Assembly: GCA_002937505.1 (NCBI GenBank)
Contig: PTJY01000002.1
Span: 310,001-374,000, forward strand
Direction: 5' to 3'
DNA: 64,000 nt
DNA from: Alphaproteobacteria bacterium MarineAlpha12_Bin1
GTDB taxonomy: Bacteria > Pseudomonadota > Alphaproteobacteria > UBA6615
The position numbers and the translations under genes were made by a program. Every line of letters begins with the position of its first letter. The stretch's first letter is position 1. This document shows, one piece after another, positions 35,469 to 45,051 of the stretch. The notes beneath the pieces were generated by a model that saw only the letters and a list, made by a program, of their open reading frames with translations, did no database searches and was not told where the DNA came from.

Positions 35469-36084
35469 GATTGAACTCCTTTACACACACTATAGTGCCC
35501 TCAGGGCTCGAAAGACTAGGGAACAATTCATATTTAATATCCCAAAAGTGTTTCGCGTCGGTCAATTCATCTTCTACAGAAGCTCCTTTTAAAAAATAAC
35601 ACTCCCCCCCGGGTAAAACCCAGGGTTCAGAAAGCTCAAGTAAGCGCGCTATAGGCGCTAAAGCTCTAATTGTCACTACGTCTGCTGGTGAAGCCTTTAT
35701 GTTTTCCGCTCTCTCAGCCAGAACGGAGGCATTAGAGAAAGTGGCTCGGGACGCTTCGCGCAGAAACGCCGCTTTCCTTTTATCTGCCTCAATCAGAGTG
35801 GTCGAACAACCAGAAATAATAGAGACAACCAGACCAGGAAACCCTGCACCACTGCCAATATCAACAACATTTTTCATATGTAGGGGGGTTAAATTACAGA
35901 TCTGACCGCAATCAAGAAAGTGTCGTCTCCATATATCGTTTAATGTGCTTGTACCAACAAGATTTATAGTTTTTTGCCATCTACGAAGTAGTTTTTCAAA
36001 AATCTCCAAACGGTCCAGTGTTTCACGTGAAACATTTAACAATTCAGCCATTTGCAAGCTAGACAGCGGAAAATTATCTTGCAT
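35458..36084 (-). CDS. rsmG: 16S rRNA (guanine-527-N7) methyltransferase
   Basis: 208 residues, SAM-dependent RsmG (GidB). The SAM loop is VVDIGSGAGFPG near residues 69-80, then TLIEADKRKAAFLREA and the catalytic VTIRALAP region. It methylates G527 of 16S rRNA. The N-terminal NVSRETL (17-23) is encoded by DNA that contains a perfect parS palindrome. It lies 68 bases after mnmG and overlaps parA, in the classical alphaproteobacterial gid-par block. Confidence 0.95.
   Translation of the reverse strand: MQDNFPLSSLQMAELLNVSRETLDRLEIFEKLLRRWQKTINLVGTSTLNDIWRRHFLDCGQICNLTPLHMKNVVDIGSGAGFPGLVVSIISGCSTTLIEADKRKAAFLREASRATFSNASVLAERAENIKASPADVVTIRALAPIARLLELSEPWVLPGGECYFLKGASVEDELTDAKHFWDIKYELFPSLSSPEGTIVCVKEFNRVC
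36019..36034. promoter_or_regulatory. parS: parS centromere site
   Basis: A perfect 16-base palindrome TGTTTCACGTGAAACA, the consensus ParB-binding parS, within rsmG codons 17-22 (NVSRET on the minus strand). Its own ParA and ParB are encoded 0.6-2.3 kb away. No other perfect copy was noticed elsewhere in the window. Confidence 0.95.
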
Positions 36085-36152
36085 CGGATGTCTCGATATT
36101 TACAGTGTTATTGATAGTTCTTGTGTCTTGCCATTTAATATGGATATAGAAA

Positions 36153-38027
36153 TTATGCAGAACGAACATCTCTCTCAAAACTATTCTCTGCCCTCCTCAC
36201 AAATCTTAGCAAAGTAACCAGGGCTGCAGGGGTCACGCCAGGTATTCTACCTGCCTGACCTAAGGTATTGGGGCGAGAGGCTTGTAACTTATCTTGTACT
36301 TCTCTAGAAAGCCCAGCAATTTCTGAATAGTTTAAATGTTCAGGCAAAGATAGATGTTCATCTCTACGAAACGCCTCAACATCAGCCTTTTGGCGCCTAA
36401 CATAGCCACTATATAATGATTCAATTTCAAGTCTTTCCGCCAAAGAAGGCGATAACTTATCAAGTTGCGGCCAGATAGTTATAAGGTCTTTTATAAAAAT
36501 ATTTGGATATGATAATAATTCAAAAGCAGATCTTCGAACGCCATCTTGATTGATACGCAGGCCGTTTTTTTTCAAAATACTCGGCGTTGTAATTAGCGTG
36601 CACAGTACTGATCTTGCTTTAGCTAACTCAGCTGCCTTTGTGTTAAAAACTGTTTCTCTCTCTTGCCCCACACAACCGTATAATAAACCACGAGGAGTTA
36701 AGCGTTCATCTGCGTTATCTGCCCTCAATAATAGCCTATATTCTGCGCGTGACGTAAACATTCTATAGGGTTCATCAACCCCTCTGGTGATCAGATCATC
36801 AATCATAACGCCTATGTACGCTTCCGCTCTATCGAGAATAAAATCATTTGAATTTTTTGATGCAGCATTCAAACCCGCTATTAACCCTTGTGCTGCAGCC
36901 TCTTCATATCCAGTCGTGCCATTAATCTGACCTGCTAGGAATAAGCCCGGAATCTTTCTCGTTTCAAGTGTTGCTCGCAGTTCTCTTGGATCTATAAAAT
37001 CATATTCTATGGCATAACCGGGCCTTATAATTTCAGCCTTTTCGAGTCCTTTAATGGTTTTAAGTAGCCCTAATTGAATGTCTAACGGTAACGAAGTTGA
37101 TATGCCATTCGGATAGATCGTTCTGTCATTTAACCCCTCTGGTTCTAAAAAAATTTGATGGCTGTTTTTTTCAGAAAATCTGACAACTTTATCTTCAATA
37201 GACGGGCAATACCGAGGACCTGTACCTTCGATTTGTCCTGAATAAATAGGCGCTTTATGTAAATTTGCACGTATCAAGTCGTGGCCTTGTTCATTTGTAT
37301 GAGTAATATGACAATCTATCTGGGGAATTTCGATTTTGTGAGTTAGATAGGAAAACGGCTTAGGCTCTGCGTCACCCGTCTGGACCTCAAGGCCATCCCA
37401 ATTAATTGTGTCGCGATCTAGTCGAGGAGGTGTTCCTGTTTTAAGTCTCCCTAAAGAAAATCCCATTAGATTCAATTTATTAGCCAATCCTATCGATGGT
37501 TTTTCCCCAACTCTACCAGCCGGCGTCTGCTGCTCCCCTATGTGAATTACACCTCGTAAAAAAGTTCCTGTTGTCAAAATAACTTTCGAGGACAAAAACA
37601 CGTTTCCATTACTTAGCACAACGCCTTCCAGGTGCCCTGCGTTGTCAAATTTAAGGTCATCTACAGTACCAGCAACTATTTCAAGGTTGTCTTGATCAAA
37701 GAGTAATTTCTGGATAGCGAAACGATAGAGTGCTCTATCAGCCTGCGCTCGAGGGCCCCAAACAGCAGGACCTTTGCTTCGATTGAGTATACGGTATTGT
37801 ATGCCAGCTTTATCGATTGCCTGCCCCATAACGCCATCCAAAGCATCAATTTCACGAACCAGGTGCCCTTTACCCAATCCACCTATTGCAGGATTACAGG
37901 ACATTTCTCCAATAGTTTCTATTTTCTGAGTAATTAATAAGGTCCTAGCCCCCATACGCGCTGATGCAGCCGCAGCTTCACAACCAGCGTGTCCTCCTCC
38001 AATCGTTATGACATCATAATTCTTCAT
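36153..38027 (-). CDS. mnmG: tRNA uridine-5-carboxymethylaminomethyl synthesis protein MnmG (GidA)
   Basis: 624 residues. N-terminal FAD motif [10 protein letters not shown] (8-17), then [24 protein letters not shown], the strongly conserved MnmG sequence, and GTFLRG and [12 protein letters not shown]. The C-terminal helical region includes the segment near YSGYVRRQ and [13 protein letters not shown], which contacts MnmE. It works with MnmE and folate to add the (carboxymethyl)aminomethyl group to the wobble uridine. It is 109 bases downstream of mnmE on the same strand and upstream of rsmG. Confidence 0.98.
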   Translation of the reverse strand: MKNYDVITIGGGHAGCEAAAASARMGARTLLITQKIETIGEMSCNPAIGGLGKGHLVREIDALDGVMGQAIDKAGIQYRILNRSKGPAVWGPRAQADRALYRFAIQKLLFDQDNLEIVAGTVDDLKFDNAGHLEGVVLSNGNVFLSSKVILTTGTFLRGVIHIGEQQTPAGRVGEKPSIGLANKLNLMGFSLGRLKTGTPPRLDRDTINWDGLEVQTGDAEPKPFSYLTHKIEIPQIDCHITHTNEQGHDLIRANLHKAPIYSGQIEGTGPRYCPSIEDKVVRFSEKNSHQIFLEPEGLNDRTIYPNGISTSLPLDIQLGLLKTIKGLEKAEIIRPGYAIEYDFIDPRELRATLETRKIPGLFLAGQINGTTGYEEAAAQGLIAGLNAASKNSNDFILDRAEAYIGVMIDDLITRGVDEPYRMFTSRAEYRLLLRADNADERLTPRGLLYGCVGQERETVFNTKAAELAKARSVLCTLITTPSILKKNGLRINQDGVRRSAFELLSYPNIFIKDLITIWPQLDKLSPSLAERLEIESLYSGYVRRQKADVEAFRRDEHLSLPEHLNYSEIAGLSREVQDKLQASRPNTLGQAGRIPGVTPAALVTLLRFVRRAENSFERDVRSA

Positions 38028-38136
38028 TAGGGCTATTTATTAAAGCTAAGGCCTGATGTCAAAGGGAATAAACAAGAAAAATCTAAAAATTGATTTATGT
38101 GTATAATTTTATAAATAACATCAAATCAAAGATTTA

Positions 38137-39471
38137 TCATTTACCAATGCAAAACTCGCCAAAAATTATATCTAATACGTCTTCTACATCCACTCTTCCA
38201 GTTATTTTACCAATAGAACGAACAGCCAGCCTAATGTCCTCAGCAACTAATTCAGGTAAAACGGCCTGGGTTGACCTATTAAGGGACGCTAGAGTGTCTT
38301 CCAAGGCCTTGCGATGTCGTTCTCTGGTCAATACTGGTTGCTCATTATTTCCAAAATAATTTTTAACCTCCCGGTTCAATCTTAATTGAAACTCTTCAAA
38401 CCCTTCGCCAGTTTTTGCCGAAATCCCCAACGTTTCTTTACCATTAATTTCACCTGGTAAAGAATGATCAAGTAAATCAACTTTATTCACAAGAACCAAC
38501 GATTTATCAGATATATAGTTTTTTGTAATTTCGCTGATATCGGGTAAATCAAGGGCATCAAATACGACTACAACCAGATCTGCCTCATCGGCAGCTTTTC
38601 TCGCACGCCTAACACCTTCAAACTCTATCTCATTCTGAGTATCTCTTATACCTGCGGTGTCGGAAACTATAACTGCAAAACCTTCCAAATTCATTTGAAC
38701 TTCAATAACATCCCGGGTTGTGCCCGCAGTATCAGAAACAATAGCCACATCTCTCGTGGCTAATCGATTTAATAGGCTACTTTTCCCTGAATTAGGCGCC
38801 CCTAAAATTGCAATGTTAAATCCAGACCGAATACGTTCTCCAATTTTTTTATCATCAATATGTTGTGCTATATTATTAATTAGGTACAATATGTTGTTAG
38901 TTATAGTGTTATTTATGCCCTCTGGAAGCTCCTCATCTGAAAAATCTATAGCTGATTCAGCGTAAGCCAATATATCTATAAGTTGTTTTCTCCATTCGTC
39001 ATATAGCCCTGCTAATTGTCCATCAAATTGCTTGAGAGCCTGTCTTCGTTGTTCAATTGTTTTTGCATCAATCAAATCAGCGACTGCCTCCGCAGACGTG
39101 AGATCCATTTTACCTAATTGAAAAGCTCGGCGGGTAAACTCACCCGGCTCAGCTATCCGACAGGAAGCCACCGTTGAAATAGATTTAAGAACCTCTTCCG
39201 TTATTGAGGGCCCGCCGTGCACATGAAATTCTACAACATCCTCACCAGTATAGCTATTAGGCCCTGGAAACCAAATAACTATTCCCTCATCAATTGCATT
39301 CTGATCTATAGGGTTATGAATTCTCCGAAGAGACGCTAATCTCGGTTCAGGAGCTCTCTTTCTTGTCAATTTTTTCAAAACCTCTTCAGAGGCCGGCCCA
39401 GACAAACGAATTATTGCAACTCCCGAAGAGCCCGCACCTGTAGAAAGAGAATAAATGGTGTCTATCATCAA
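38137..39471 (-). CDS. mnmE: tRNA-modification GTPase MnmE (TrmE)
   Basis: 444 residues: an N-terminal folate-binding domain (about 1-120, with GPNSYTGEDVVEFHVHGG), helical domains, and an inserted G domain (about 220-380) with GAPNSGKSSLLN, DTAGTTRD, DTAG and NKVD. The C-terminus ends FCIGK with the redox Cys at residue 441. The partner is MnmG, next downstream. A second in-frame ATG at 39468 is equally possible (MM start). A 19-base palindrome lies just upstream of the start. Confidence 0.97.
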   Translation of the reverse strand: MMIDTIYSLSTGAGSSGVAIIRLSGPASEEVLKKLTRKRAPEPRLASLRRIHNPIDQNAIDEGIVIWFPGPNSYTGEDVVEFHVHGGPSITEEVLKSISTVASCRIAEPGEFTRRAFQLGKMDLTSAEAVADLIDAKTIEQRRQALKQFDGQLAGLYDEWRKQLIDILAYAESAIDFSDEELPEGINNTITNNILYLINNIAQHIDDKKIGERIRSGFNIAILGAPNSGKSSLLNRLATRDVAIVSDTAGTTRDVIEVQMNLEGFAVIVSDTAGIRDTQNEIEFEGVRRARKAADEADLVVVVFDALDLPDISEITKNYISDKSLVLVNKVDLLDHSLPGEINGKETLGISAKTGEGFEEFQLRLNREVKNYFGNNEQPVLTRERHRKALEDTLASLNRSTQAVLPELVAEDIRLAVRSIGKITGRVDVEDVLDIIFGEFCIGK

Positions 39472-39481
39472 AAACTGTCCT

Positions 39482-39500
39482 CAAAGAATTTAATTCTTTG
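39482..39500. repeat. Perfect 19-base palindrome in the divergent mnmE / DUF255 gap
   Basis: CAAAGAATT (39482-39490), a single T, then AATTCTTTG (39492-39500), all perfectly inverted. It begins 11 bases before the mnmE start codon (minus strand) and lies about 119 bases from the DUF255 gene. It could be an operator, or a hairpin over the mnmE ribosome-binding region. Its regulator is unknown. Confidence 0.5.
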
Positions 39501-39618
39501 TTGCAAAACTCTCTGCTAAATTAAATATTTTTCTCTATTTTTTTTATACAGCCATTTTATCATTGAAAAAGCCGTATTATACAATAATCTTAAAAAGTCG
39601 CATAAGTATCATTTTTAG

Positions 39619-41706
39619 ATGGAATTCAACAACTTGGTTAACTCTCTAGCTAAAGAAATAAGTCCGTATCTACTACAACATTCAGAAAACCCTGTTGAGT
39701 GGTATCCTTGGGGTAAGGAAGCTATGAAATTAGCTCAAGCTGAAGATAAACCGATTCTTCTCTCTATAGGGTATGCTGCTTGTCATTGGTGCCACGTTAT
39801 GGCCCACGAAAGTTTCGAAGATCATCAAACAGCGGAAATAATGAACAAGTATTTTATAAACATTAAAGTGGACAGAGAAGAAAGACCCGACATTGATAGC
39901 ATATATATGACTTCATTAGCACTTTTCGGAGAACAAGGTGGGTGGCCATTAACTATGTTTTGCACTCCAGAAGGCAAGCCATTTTGGGGAGGAACATATT
40001 TCCCTCCTAAATCAAAATTTGGACGACCGGGATTTCCTGAATTACTTGAGCATATTTCAAAGATATACAGAATTGAACGCGAAAAGGTGGAAACAAACAG
40101 TGTTGCAATAGTTTCTGCTCTTGATGAAATGTCTAAGCCGAAAGCAGCAAAATTTATTATGCCCGATGCGCTGATTTCATCAGCAGAGTTAATTCTAAAA
40201 GAATTCGACTCACAAAATGGAGGCTTTGGAACGGCTCCCAAATTTCCTCAAGCGCCTGTATTATCATTGATTTGGAGAGCTTATAAAAAATCCAATTCTA
40301 CAGCACTTTTAAAGGCCGTAGTTATTACACTTGATAAAATTGCTCAAGGAGGAATATACGACCATTTAGGAGGGGGGTTTGCTCGTTACTCAACGGATCC
40401 TATCTGGCTAGTTCCTCATTTTGAAAAAATGCTTTACGACAATGCACAGTTGATAGAGCTTTATACAGATGCATTACAGGAAAAACAAAACCCTTTATAC
40501 AGCCAAATAATTAACGAAACAGTTAATTGGGTTTTAAGAGAGATGTTAGTCAAACACGGCTCTTATACGGGGTTTTGCTCGACCATCGATGCAGACTCAG
40601 AAGGAACGGAAGGCAAGTATTATATTTGGTCTATTGAAGAAATTAGGAAACTTCTTGGTGAAGATGCCAATTTATTTATCGAGAACTACGATGTTCAAGA
40701 AGATGGTAATTGGGAAGGTGCTAACATTCTAAATCGAACTCGTCATCCTCGTTTGAAAGACGCTGAAACGGAAAGTAAATTAAAAGAAAACAGAGAACAT
40801 CTTTTTGTAGAACGACAAAAGCGGATCCCTCCAGGTCTTGATGATAAAGTATTAGCGGACTGGAACGGCTTGATGATCAGTGCGTTAACGAAAGCCGCTA
40901 TAGCATTAGATAGGCCTGATTGGCTCAATGTATCAAAGAGTGCTTTCAATTTTATAACTCATAACATGTCAGAAAATGTTGAAGGCTTTAATCGGCTTCA
41001 ACATTCTTGGAGAGCTGGTCAAGCAAGACATTTATCAACACTTGATGACTATGCAAATATGTGCAGAGCTGGTCTCCTACTTTTGGAGGCTACTCAATCT
41101 CAAAAGTTTCTCGATATAGTCGAGTCATGGATTAGGACATTAAATTATTATTATTGGGATAAAGAAGGAGGTGGCTATTATTATACAGCAAGTGATGCTT
41201 CAGATATAATTTCTCGCACAAAAAACTCTTTGGATAACGCAACTCCATCTGGCAATGGCATTATGGTAGAAGTTCTTGCTAGGCTTTATTTTCATACGGG
41301 AAAAGAGGATTATAGGTCGTTATCTGAAAACATTATTTCAATATTCTCTGGAGATATAAGCAATAATCCATTTAGCTATGTTACATTAATAAATGGAGCC
41401 CAGTTTCTCAGTGAAGCCATTCAAATTGTTATCATTCGAGGGAAAGAAAAACACGACGAAATAAAGTTTTTAGAATGTATAAATAATTTAAATATACCCA
41501 CCAAGATTTTATCAATGATTGATTCCATAGAGCAAATAAATTCAAGCCACCCAGCCAGTGGCAAAAAACCGATAGATGGAAAAACAACTGTTTATGTATG
41601 TTTTGGCCGGACCTGCTCAGCTCCAATTACTGATCCAAACGACCTTAGAAGTCTTTTGTTAAACTCTCGTTTTAATGCTTCCAATCATGAGAAACTCATA
41701 AAATAA
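39619..41706 (+). CDS. DUF255/thioredoxin-domain protein (YyaL/SSP411-like)
   Basis: A 695-residue protein. An N-terminal thioredoxin-like domain (about 10-130) opens with [15 protein letters not shown] and carries [14 protein letters not shown], the DUF255/YyaL signature. A long alpha/alpha-barrel region (about 190-560, GH88-like) contains [28 protein letters not shown]. The C-terminal 100 residues resemble the family's small beta domain. Members are widespread and cytoplasmic; some are called N-acylglucosamine epimerase-like, but the biochemical function is unestablished. It is divergent from mnmE, on the opposite strand to the surrounding block. Confidence 0.9.
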   Translation: MEFNNLVNSLAKEISPYLLQHSENPVEWYPWGKEAMKLAQAEDKPILLSIGYAACHWCHVMAHESFEDHQTAEIMNKYFINIKVDREERPDIDSIYMTSLALFGEQGGWPLTMFCTPEGKPFWGGTYFPPKSKFGRPGFPELLEHISKIYRIEREKVETNSVAIVSALDEMSKPKAAKFIMPDALISSAELILKEFDSQNGGFGTAPKFPQAPVLSLIWRAYKKSNSTALLKAVVITLDKIAQGGIYDHLGGGFARYSTDPIWLVPHFEKMLYDNAQLIELYTDALQEKQNPLYSQIINETVNWVLREMLVKHGSYTGFCSTIDADSEGTEGKYYIWSIEEIRKLLGEDANLFIENYDVQEDGNWEGANILNRTRHPRLKDAETESKLKENREHLFVERQKRIPPGLDDKVLADWNGLMISALTKAAIALDRPDWLNVSKSAFNFITHNMSENVEGFNRLQHSWRAGQARHLSTLDDYANMCRAGLLLLEATQSQKFLDIVESWIRTLNYYYWDKEGGGYYYTASDASDIISRTKNSLDNATPSGNGIMVEVLARLYFHTGKEDYRSLSENIISIFSGDISNNPFSYVTLINGAQFLSEAIQIVIIRGKEKHDEIKFLECINNLNIPTKILSMIDSIEQINSSHPASGKKPIDGKTTVYVCFGRTCSAPITDPNDLRSLLLNSRFNASNHEKLIK

Positions 41707-41756
41707 TTAATTTATCACTTTCGGGCAGATCTGACCCCTAAGAAAAGGAGTAAAAA

Positions 41757-42731
41757 ATGGTACACGCTATACGTATTCACGAAAACGGGGGCCCAGATGT
41801 TTTAAAATGGGAGGAAGTGGAAGTTAACAATCCCGGCCCTGAGGAAATTCGTATTCGGCATACAGCTATAGGACTGAATTATATTGATACGTACCTCCGA
41901 ACTGGAGCAAGGCCACTACCAATGCCTTCTATTCTTGGATTAGAAGCAGCTGGTGTAGTAGAAGAAATAGGATCAAATGTAACTCATTTGGGTGTTGGTG
42001 ATAGAGTTAGTTATGCGGATATGCCTGTGGGCGCTTATTCAGAAGAAAGAGTAATGCCAGCACATATAGCAGTAAAAATCCCAGAGGGTATAGACGACGC
42101 TGTTGCGGCAGCAGCTATGTTAAAGGGAATGACAACACAATTTCTCATTCGCCAACTTTTCCGTGTTGAGCCAGGAATGAATGTTCTTTTGCACGCAGCT
42201 GCAGGTGGGGTTGGATTAATAACAAGTCAATGGTTAAATCATCTCGGCGCAACAGTTATAGGAACTGTTGGTAGCAAAGAAAAGGCCAAACTAGCCTCAG
42301 AAAACGGCGTTCATCATGTAATAAATTATAATGAAGAAAACTTCGTGGAACGTGTCAAGGACATAACAGATGGAAAAGGGGTTCCAGTAGTTTACGATGG
42401 AGTGGGAAAAGACACCCTAACTGATTCAATGAAGTGTTTGTCTCCACTTGGTATGCTTGCTTGCTTTGGAAACGCGTCTGGAGCACCAGACCCAGTAAAC
42501 ATTATGGATCTTTCATCTTACGGTTCAATTTTTATTACCCGTCCAATGTTGTTCCATTATACGGCCACCAGACAGGCATTAGAAGAATGCGCAAACGACT
42601 TGTTTGAAGTGATTAACAGTGGTGCTGTAAAAATTGGTATCAACCAAACTTACCCGCTAAAAGACACAGCACAAGCACATAAAGATCTAGAAGGAAGAAA
42701 AACAACTGGTTCTACAGTACTAATTCCCTAG
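41757..42731 (+). CDS. qor: Zinc-independent quinone oxidoreductase (MDR family)
   Basis: 324 residues, the typical length of Qor. The N-terminal GroES-like domain has GGPDVLKWEEVEV and the YIDTYLRTG loop. The NADPH-binding Rossmann fold shows HAAAGGVGLITSQW (about 141-154) and VYDGVGKDTL near 212. No structural or catalytic zinc ligands are present. It reduces quinones with NADPH, with one-electron semiquinone chemistry. AAAGGAG upstream supports the ATG at 41757. It is followed 25 bases later by the DksA-like gene. Confidence 0.9.
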   Translation: MVHAIRIHENGGPDVLKWEEVEVNNPGPEEIRIRHTAIGLNYIDTYLRTGARPLPMPSILGLEAAGVVEEIGSNVTHLGVGDRVSYADMPVGAYSEERVMPAHIAVKIPEGIDDAVAAAAMLKGMTTQFLIRQLFRVEPGMNVLLHAAAGGVGLITSQWLNHLGATVIGTVGSKEKAKLASENGVHHVINYNEENFVERVKDITDGKGVPVVYDGVGKDTLTDSMKCLSPLGMLACFGNASGAPDPVNIMDLSSYGSIFITRPMLFHYTATRQALEECANDLFEVINSGAVKIGINQTYPLKDTAQAHKDLEGRKTTGSTVLIP

Positions 42732-42756
42732 ACAAGAAAATAGAAGTAAGACAAAC

Positions 42757-43095
42757 GTGAACAAAAAAAGTTTAATAAAAACATTAGAAAACTTGAGAGA
42801 AGAGATAATTCTGGCACAAGAGAACAACCAATTATCTACCCAGCCCGTAGAATTAGATCAACAGCGAATAGGTCGCTTATCTAGAATAGATGCTTTGCAG
42901 GTCCAAGAAGTAGCAAAAAACGCTGAACGTCGTCGAGATGCTGAACTACGAAAAGTAGAAGCAGCAATTAAACGACTACAAACAGGAGAGTATGGATCGT
43001 GTTTAATGTGTGGTGATCAGATCGAAAAGCGTAGATTGATACTAGACCCTGCTATACCAACCTGCCTAATTTGTGCAAAAAATCTTAGCACCTAG
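42757..43095 (+). CDS. TraR/DksA-type zinc-finger protein
   Basis: 112 residues with a GTG start. An N-terminal coiled coil (about 1-75, containing LSRIDALQVQEVAKNAERRRD) is followed by the C-x2-C-x17-C-x2-C zinc finger CLMCGDQIEKRRLILDPAIPTCLIC. This is the short TraR/YbiI/DksA-like family, with the coiled-coil tip partially resembling DksA. It probably modulates RNA polymerase through the secondary channel, but a housekeeping DksA role is unproven since it lacks the longer E. coli N-terminus. It is 2 bases from the convergent rho stop. Confidence 0.85.
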   Translation: MNKKSLIKTLENLREEIILAQENNQLSTQPVELDQQRIGRLSRIDALQVQEVAKNAERRRDAELRKVEAAIKRLQTGEYGSCLMCGDQIEKRRLILDPAIPTCLICAKNLST

Positions 43096-43097
43096 AA

Positions 43098-44354
43098 TTA
43101 TTGATTCATTGAATCGAAAAAATCGTTATTAGTTTTGGATTGTTTCATCTTATCAAGAAGGAACTCCATTCCGTCAACGACCCCCATAGGCATTAAAATT
43201 CGTCTCAGCATCCACATTTTAGAAAGTGTATCACGTTCTACAAGGAGCTCTTCTTTTCTGGTGCCCGATTTAGTTATATCGATTGACGGCCACGTTCGTT
43301 TATCAGCAAGCTTTCGATCAAGTATTATTTCCGAATTACCAGTTCCCTTGAATTCTTCAAATATTACCTCATCCATTCGTGAACCAGTTTCAATTAGCGC
43401 AGTGGATATAATAGTCAAAGATCCTCCTTCTTCAATGTTTCTTGCCGCACCAAAGAATCGTTTGGGTCTCTGGAGCGCGTTCGCATCAACACCACCTGTG
43501 AGCACCTTTCCAGAAGAGGGCACGACAGTATTATAGGCTCTGGCTAATCTTGTTATTGAATCTAACAAAATAACTACATCTCTTTTGTGTTCAACCAGTC
43601 TTTTAGCTTTCGCTATTACCATCTCTGCTACTTGAACGTGTCTCGACGCTGGCTCGTCAAATGTGGATGCTATTACCTCTCCACGTACCGTTCTCTGCAT
43701 ATCCGTTACCTCTTCCGGACGTTCGTCAATTAATAAAACCAACAAGTAAACATCTGGGTGATTTGCCATTATGGCTTTAGCAACATTTTGCATCATCACA
43801 GTTTTGCCTGTACGTGGTGGGGCCACAAGTAACGCTCTCTGACCTTTCCCAAGTGGTGCAACTATATCAATTACGCGAAGGGTAGGATCTTTATTTTCGC
43901 TTAATTCTAACTCTAGTGATATTTTTTCTTCTGGGTAAAGTGGAGTTAAATTGTCAAAATTTATGCGGGTTCTTGTTTGTTCTGCGTTATCGAAATTCAC
44001 CTTGTTTGTTTTAAGCAGTGCAAAATATCGTTCTCCCTCTTTTGGTGCCCGTATTTCACCCTCAACTGTATCGCCAGTTCTCAACGCAAACCTGCGCACC
44101 TGGCTGGGTGATACATATATGTCATCAGGTCCAGGCAGATAGTTTGCTTCCGGTGATCTGAGAAAGCCAAACCCATCCTGTAAAACTTCCAAAACCCCAC
44201 CACCGTGAATAGGAACACCACTTTCAGCGAGCGCTTTGAGAATGCCGAACATCATGTCCTGTGTCCGAAGATTGCTTGCCCCTTCAACTTCTAATTCTTC
44301 AGCAAATGCTAGAAGATCACTTGGGGTCTTTTGCTTAAGTTCTTGTAAGTCCAT
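43098..44354 (-). CDS. rho: Transcription termination factor Rho
   Basis: 418 residues: an N-terminal helical domain with the [10 protein letters not shown] motif, a cold-shock-like RNA-binding domain (about 48-115: [16 protein letters not shown] and [16 protein letters not shown]), and the RecA-like ATPase with [15 protein letters not shown], then [14 protein letters not shown] and [11 protein letters not shown]; the R-loop has GKVLTGGVD. The RNA-dependent hexameric helicase releases transcripts. It is convergent with the DksA-like gene. In many alphaproteobacteria it borders mnmE directly, but here three genes lie in between. Confidence 0.98.
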   Translation of the reverse strand: MDLQELKQKTPSDLLAFAEELEVEGASNLRTQDMMFGILKALAESGVPIHGGGVLEVLQDGFGFLRSPEANYLPGPDDIYVSPSQVRRFALRTGDTVEGEIRAPKEGERYFALLKTNKVNFDNAEQTRTRINFDNLTPLYPEEKISLELELSENKDPTLRVIDIVAPLGKGQRALLVAPPRTGKTVMMQNVAKAIMANHPDVYLLVLLIDERPEEVTDMQRTVRGEVIASTFDEPASRHVQVAEMVIAKAKRLVEHKRDVVILLDSITRLARAYNTVVPSSGKVLTGGVDANALQRPKRFFGAARNIEEGGSLTIISTALIETGSRMDEVIFEEFKGTGNSEIILDRKLADKRTWPSIDITKSGTRKEELLVERDTLSKMWMLRRILMPMGVVDGMEFLLDKMKQSKTNNDFFDSMNQ

Positions 44355-44582
44355 TAACCTTTACCGAAATGTGAGAATACCATCAGAAAAAAATTAGTTG
44401 AAATAATTAGAGAGTTTTATAAACATGCCTAGGAGTACTTTGCACTAAACGCTCTTGAGGTATTTTGCCAACAGCTATAATTAGCCTTAGTCGACAAGTA
44501 TGGAAGGATTAAACGCCACAGACTCCACATCCAAACGTCTAATAAAGAGCCAATTAGTAGCATCAAGCCCAGATGTCAAGCT

Positions 44583-44602
44583 CTGTGTTAACCATAACAC
44601 AG
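44583..44602. repeat. Hairpin between rho and hemJ
   Basis: CTGTGTTA (44583-44590), ACCA loop, and TAACACAG (44595-44602): a perfect 8-base stem starting 11 bases downstream of the hemJ stop. No U tract on either strand, so it is not a rho-independent terminator. It may stabilise the hem message 3' end or be an operator. Confidence 0.45.
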
Positions 44603-44613
44603 ATTATAAAAAC

Positions 44614-45051
44614 TCAAAAAGGCTTAATAATAACCATTAAGACAATTATTATCATTAACATTGTTGGGATTTCATTTGCTATGCGATAAGTTCTGGCACT
44701 GTGAACATTAGAATCAATCTCAAATGCCTTCTGCCAAATACCAAACTGCACATGAACCATAATCAAAATCCCCACACAAAAAACCTTTATCCATATCCAC
44801 GAACTATACCAGTCCAACGATTCAGACCAAATAATCAGAGCTAATCCGAATAAAATTGAAAAAAACATGGCCGGGTTCATAATTCTCAAAAATAGCCTTC
44901 GTTCCATAACTTTAAACGTTTCACTTTGTAATGACCCAGGTTCCACATCACTATGATAAACAAATAACCTTGGCAGATAGAGCAACCCCGCCATCCACGC
45001 TATAATACTAATTATATGTAAAGCCTTCAAAATCGACAGAAAAAGATCCAT
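44614..45051 (-). CDS. hemJ: Protoporphyrinogen IX oxidase HemJ
   Basis: A 145-residue protein with four membrane helices. The first contains KALHIISIIAWMAGLLYLPRLFVYH, with the conserved His and a Trp-Met-Ala-Gly-Leu pattern, then VMERRLFLRIMNPAM. It is the small CopD-like HemJ oxidase converting protoporphyrinogen to protoporphyrin IX. It shares one base with the hemH stop region and follows hemH and hemE, so the last three heme steps (uroporphyrinogen decarboxylase, oxidase, ferrochelatase) are encoded together apart from the coproporphyrinogen oxidase, not seen here. Confidence 0.92.
   Translation of the reverse strand: MDLFLSILKALHIISIIAWMAGLLYLPRLFVYHSDVEPGSLQSETFKVMERRLFLRIMNPAMFFSILFGLALIIWSESLDWYSSWIWIKVFCVGILIMVHVQFGIWQKAFEIDSNVHSARTYRIANEIPTMLMIIIVLMVIIKPF

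Noticed and set aside
36085-36152. A possible extra small gene between mnmG and rsmG
   Set aside because: The 68-base gap has no ORF with a start and ribosome site of useful length.
43135-43536. 133-codon plus-strand ORF opposite rho
   Set aside because: It mirrors the conserved rho coding region; Ser/Pro/Ile-rich composition is typical of antisense shadow.
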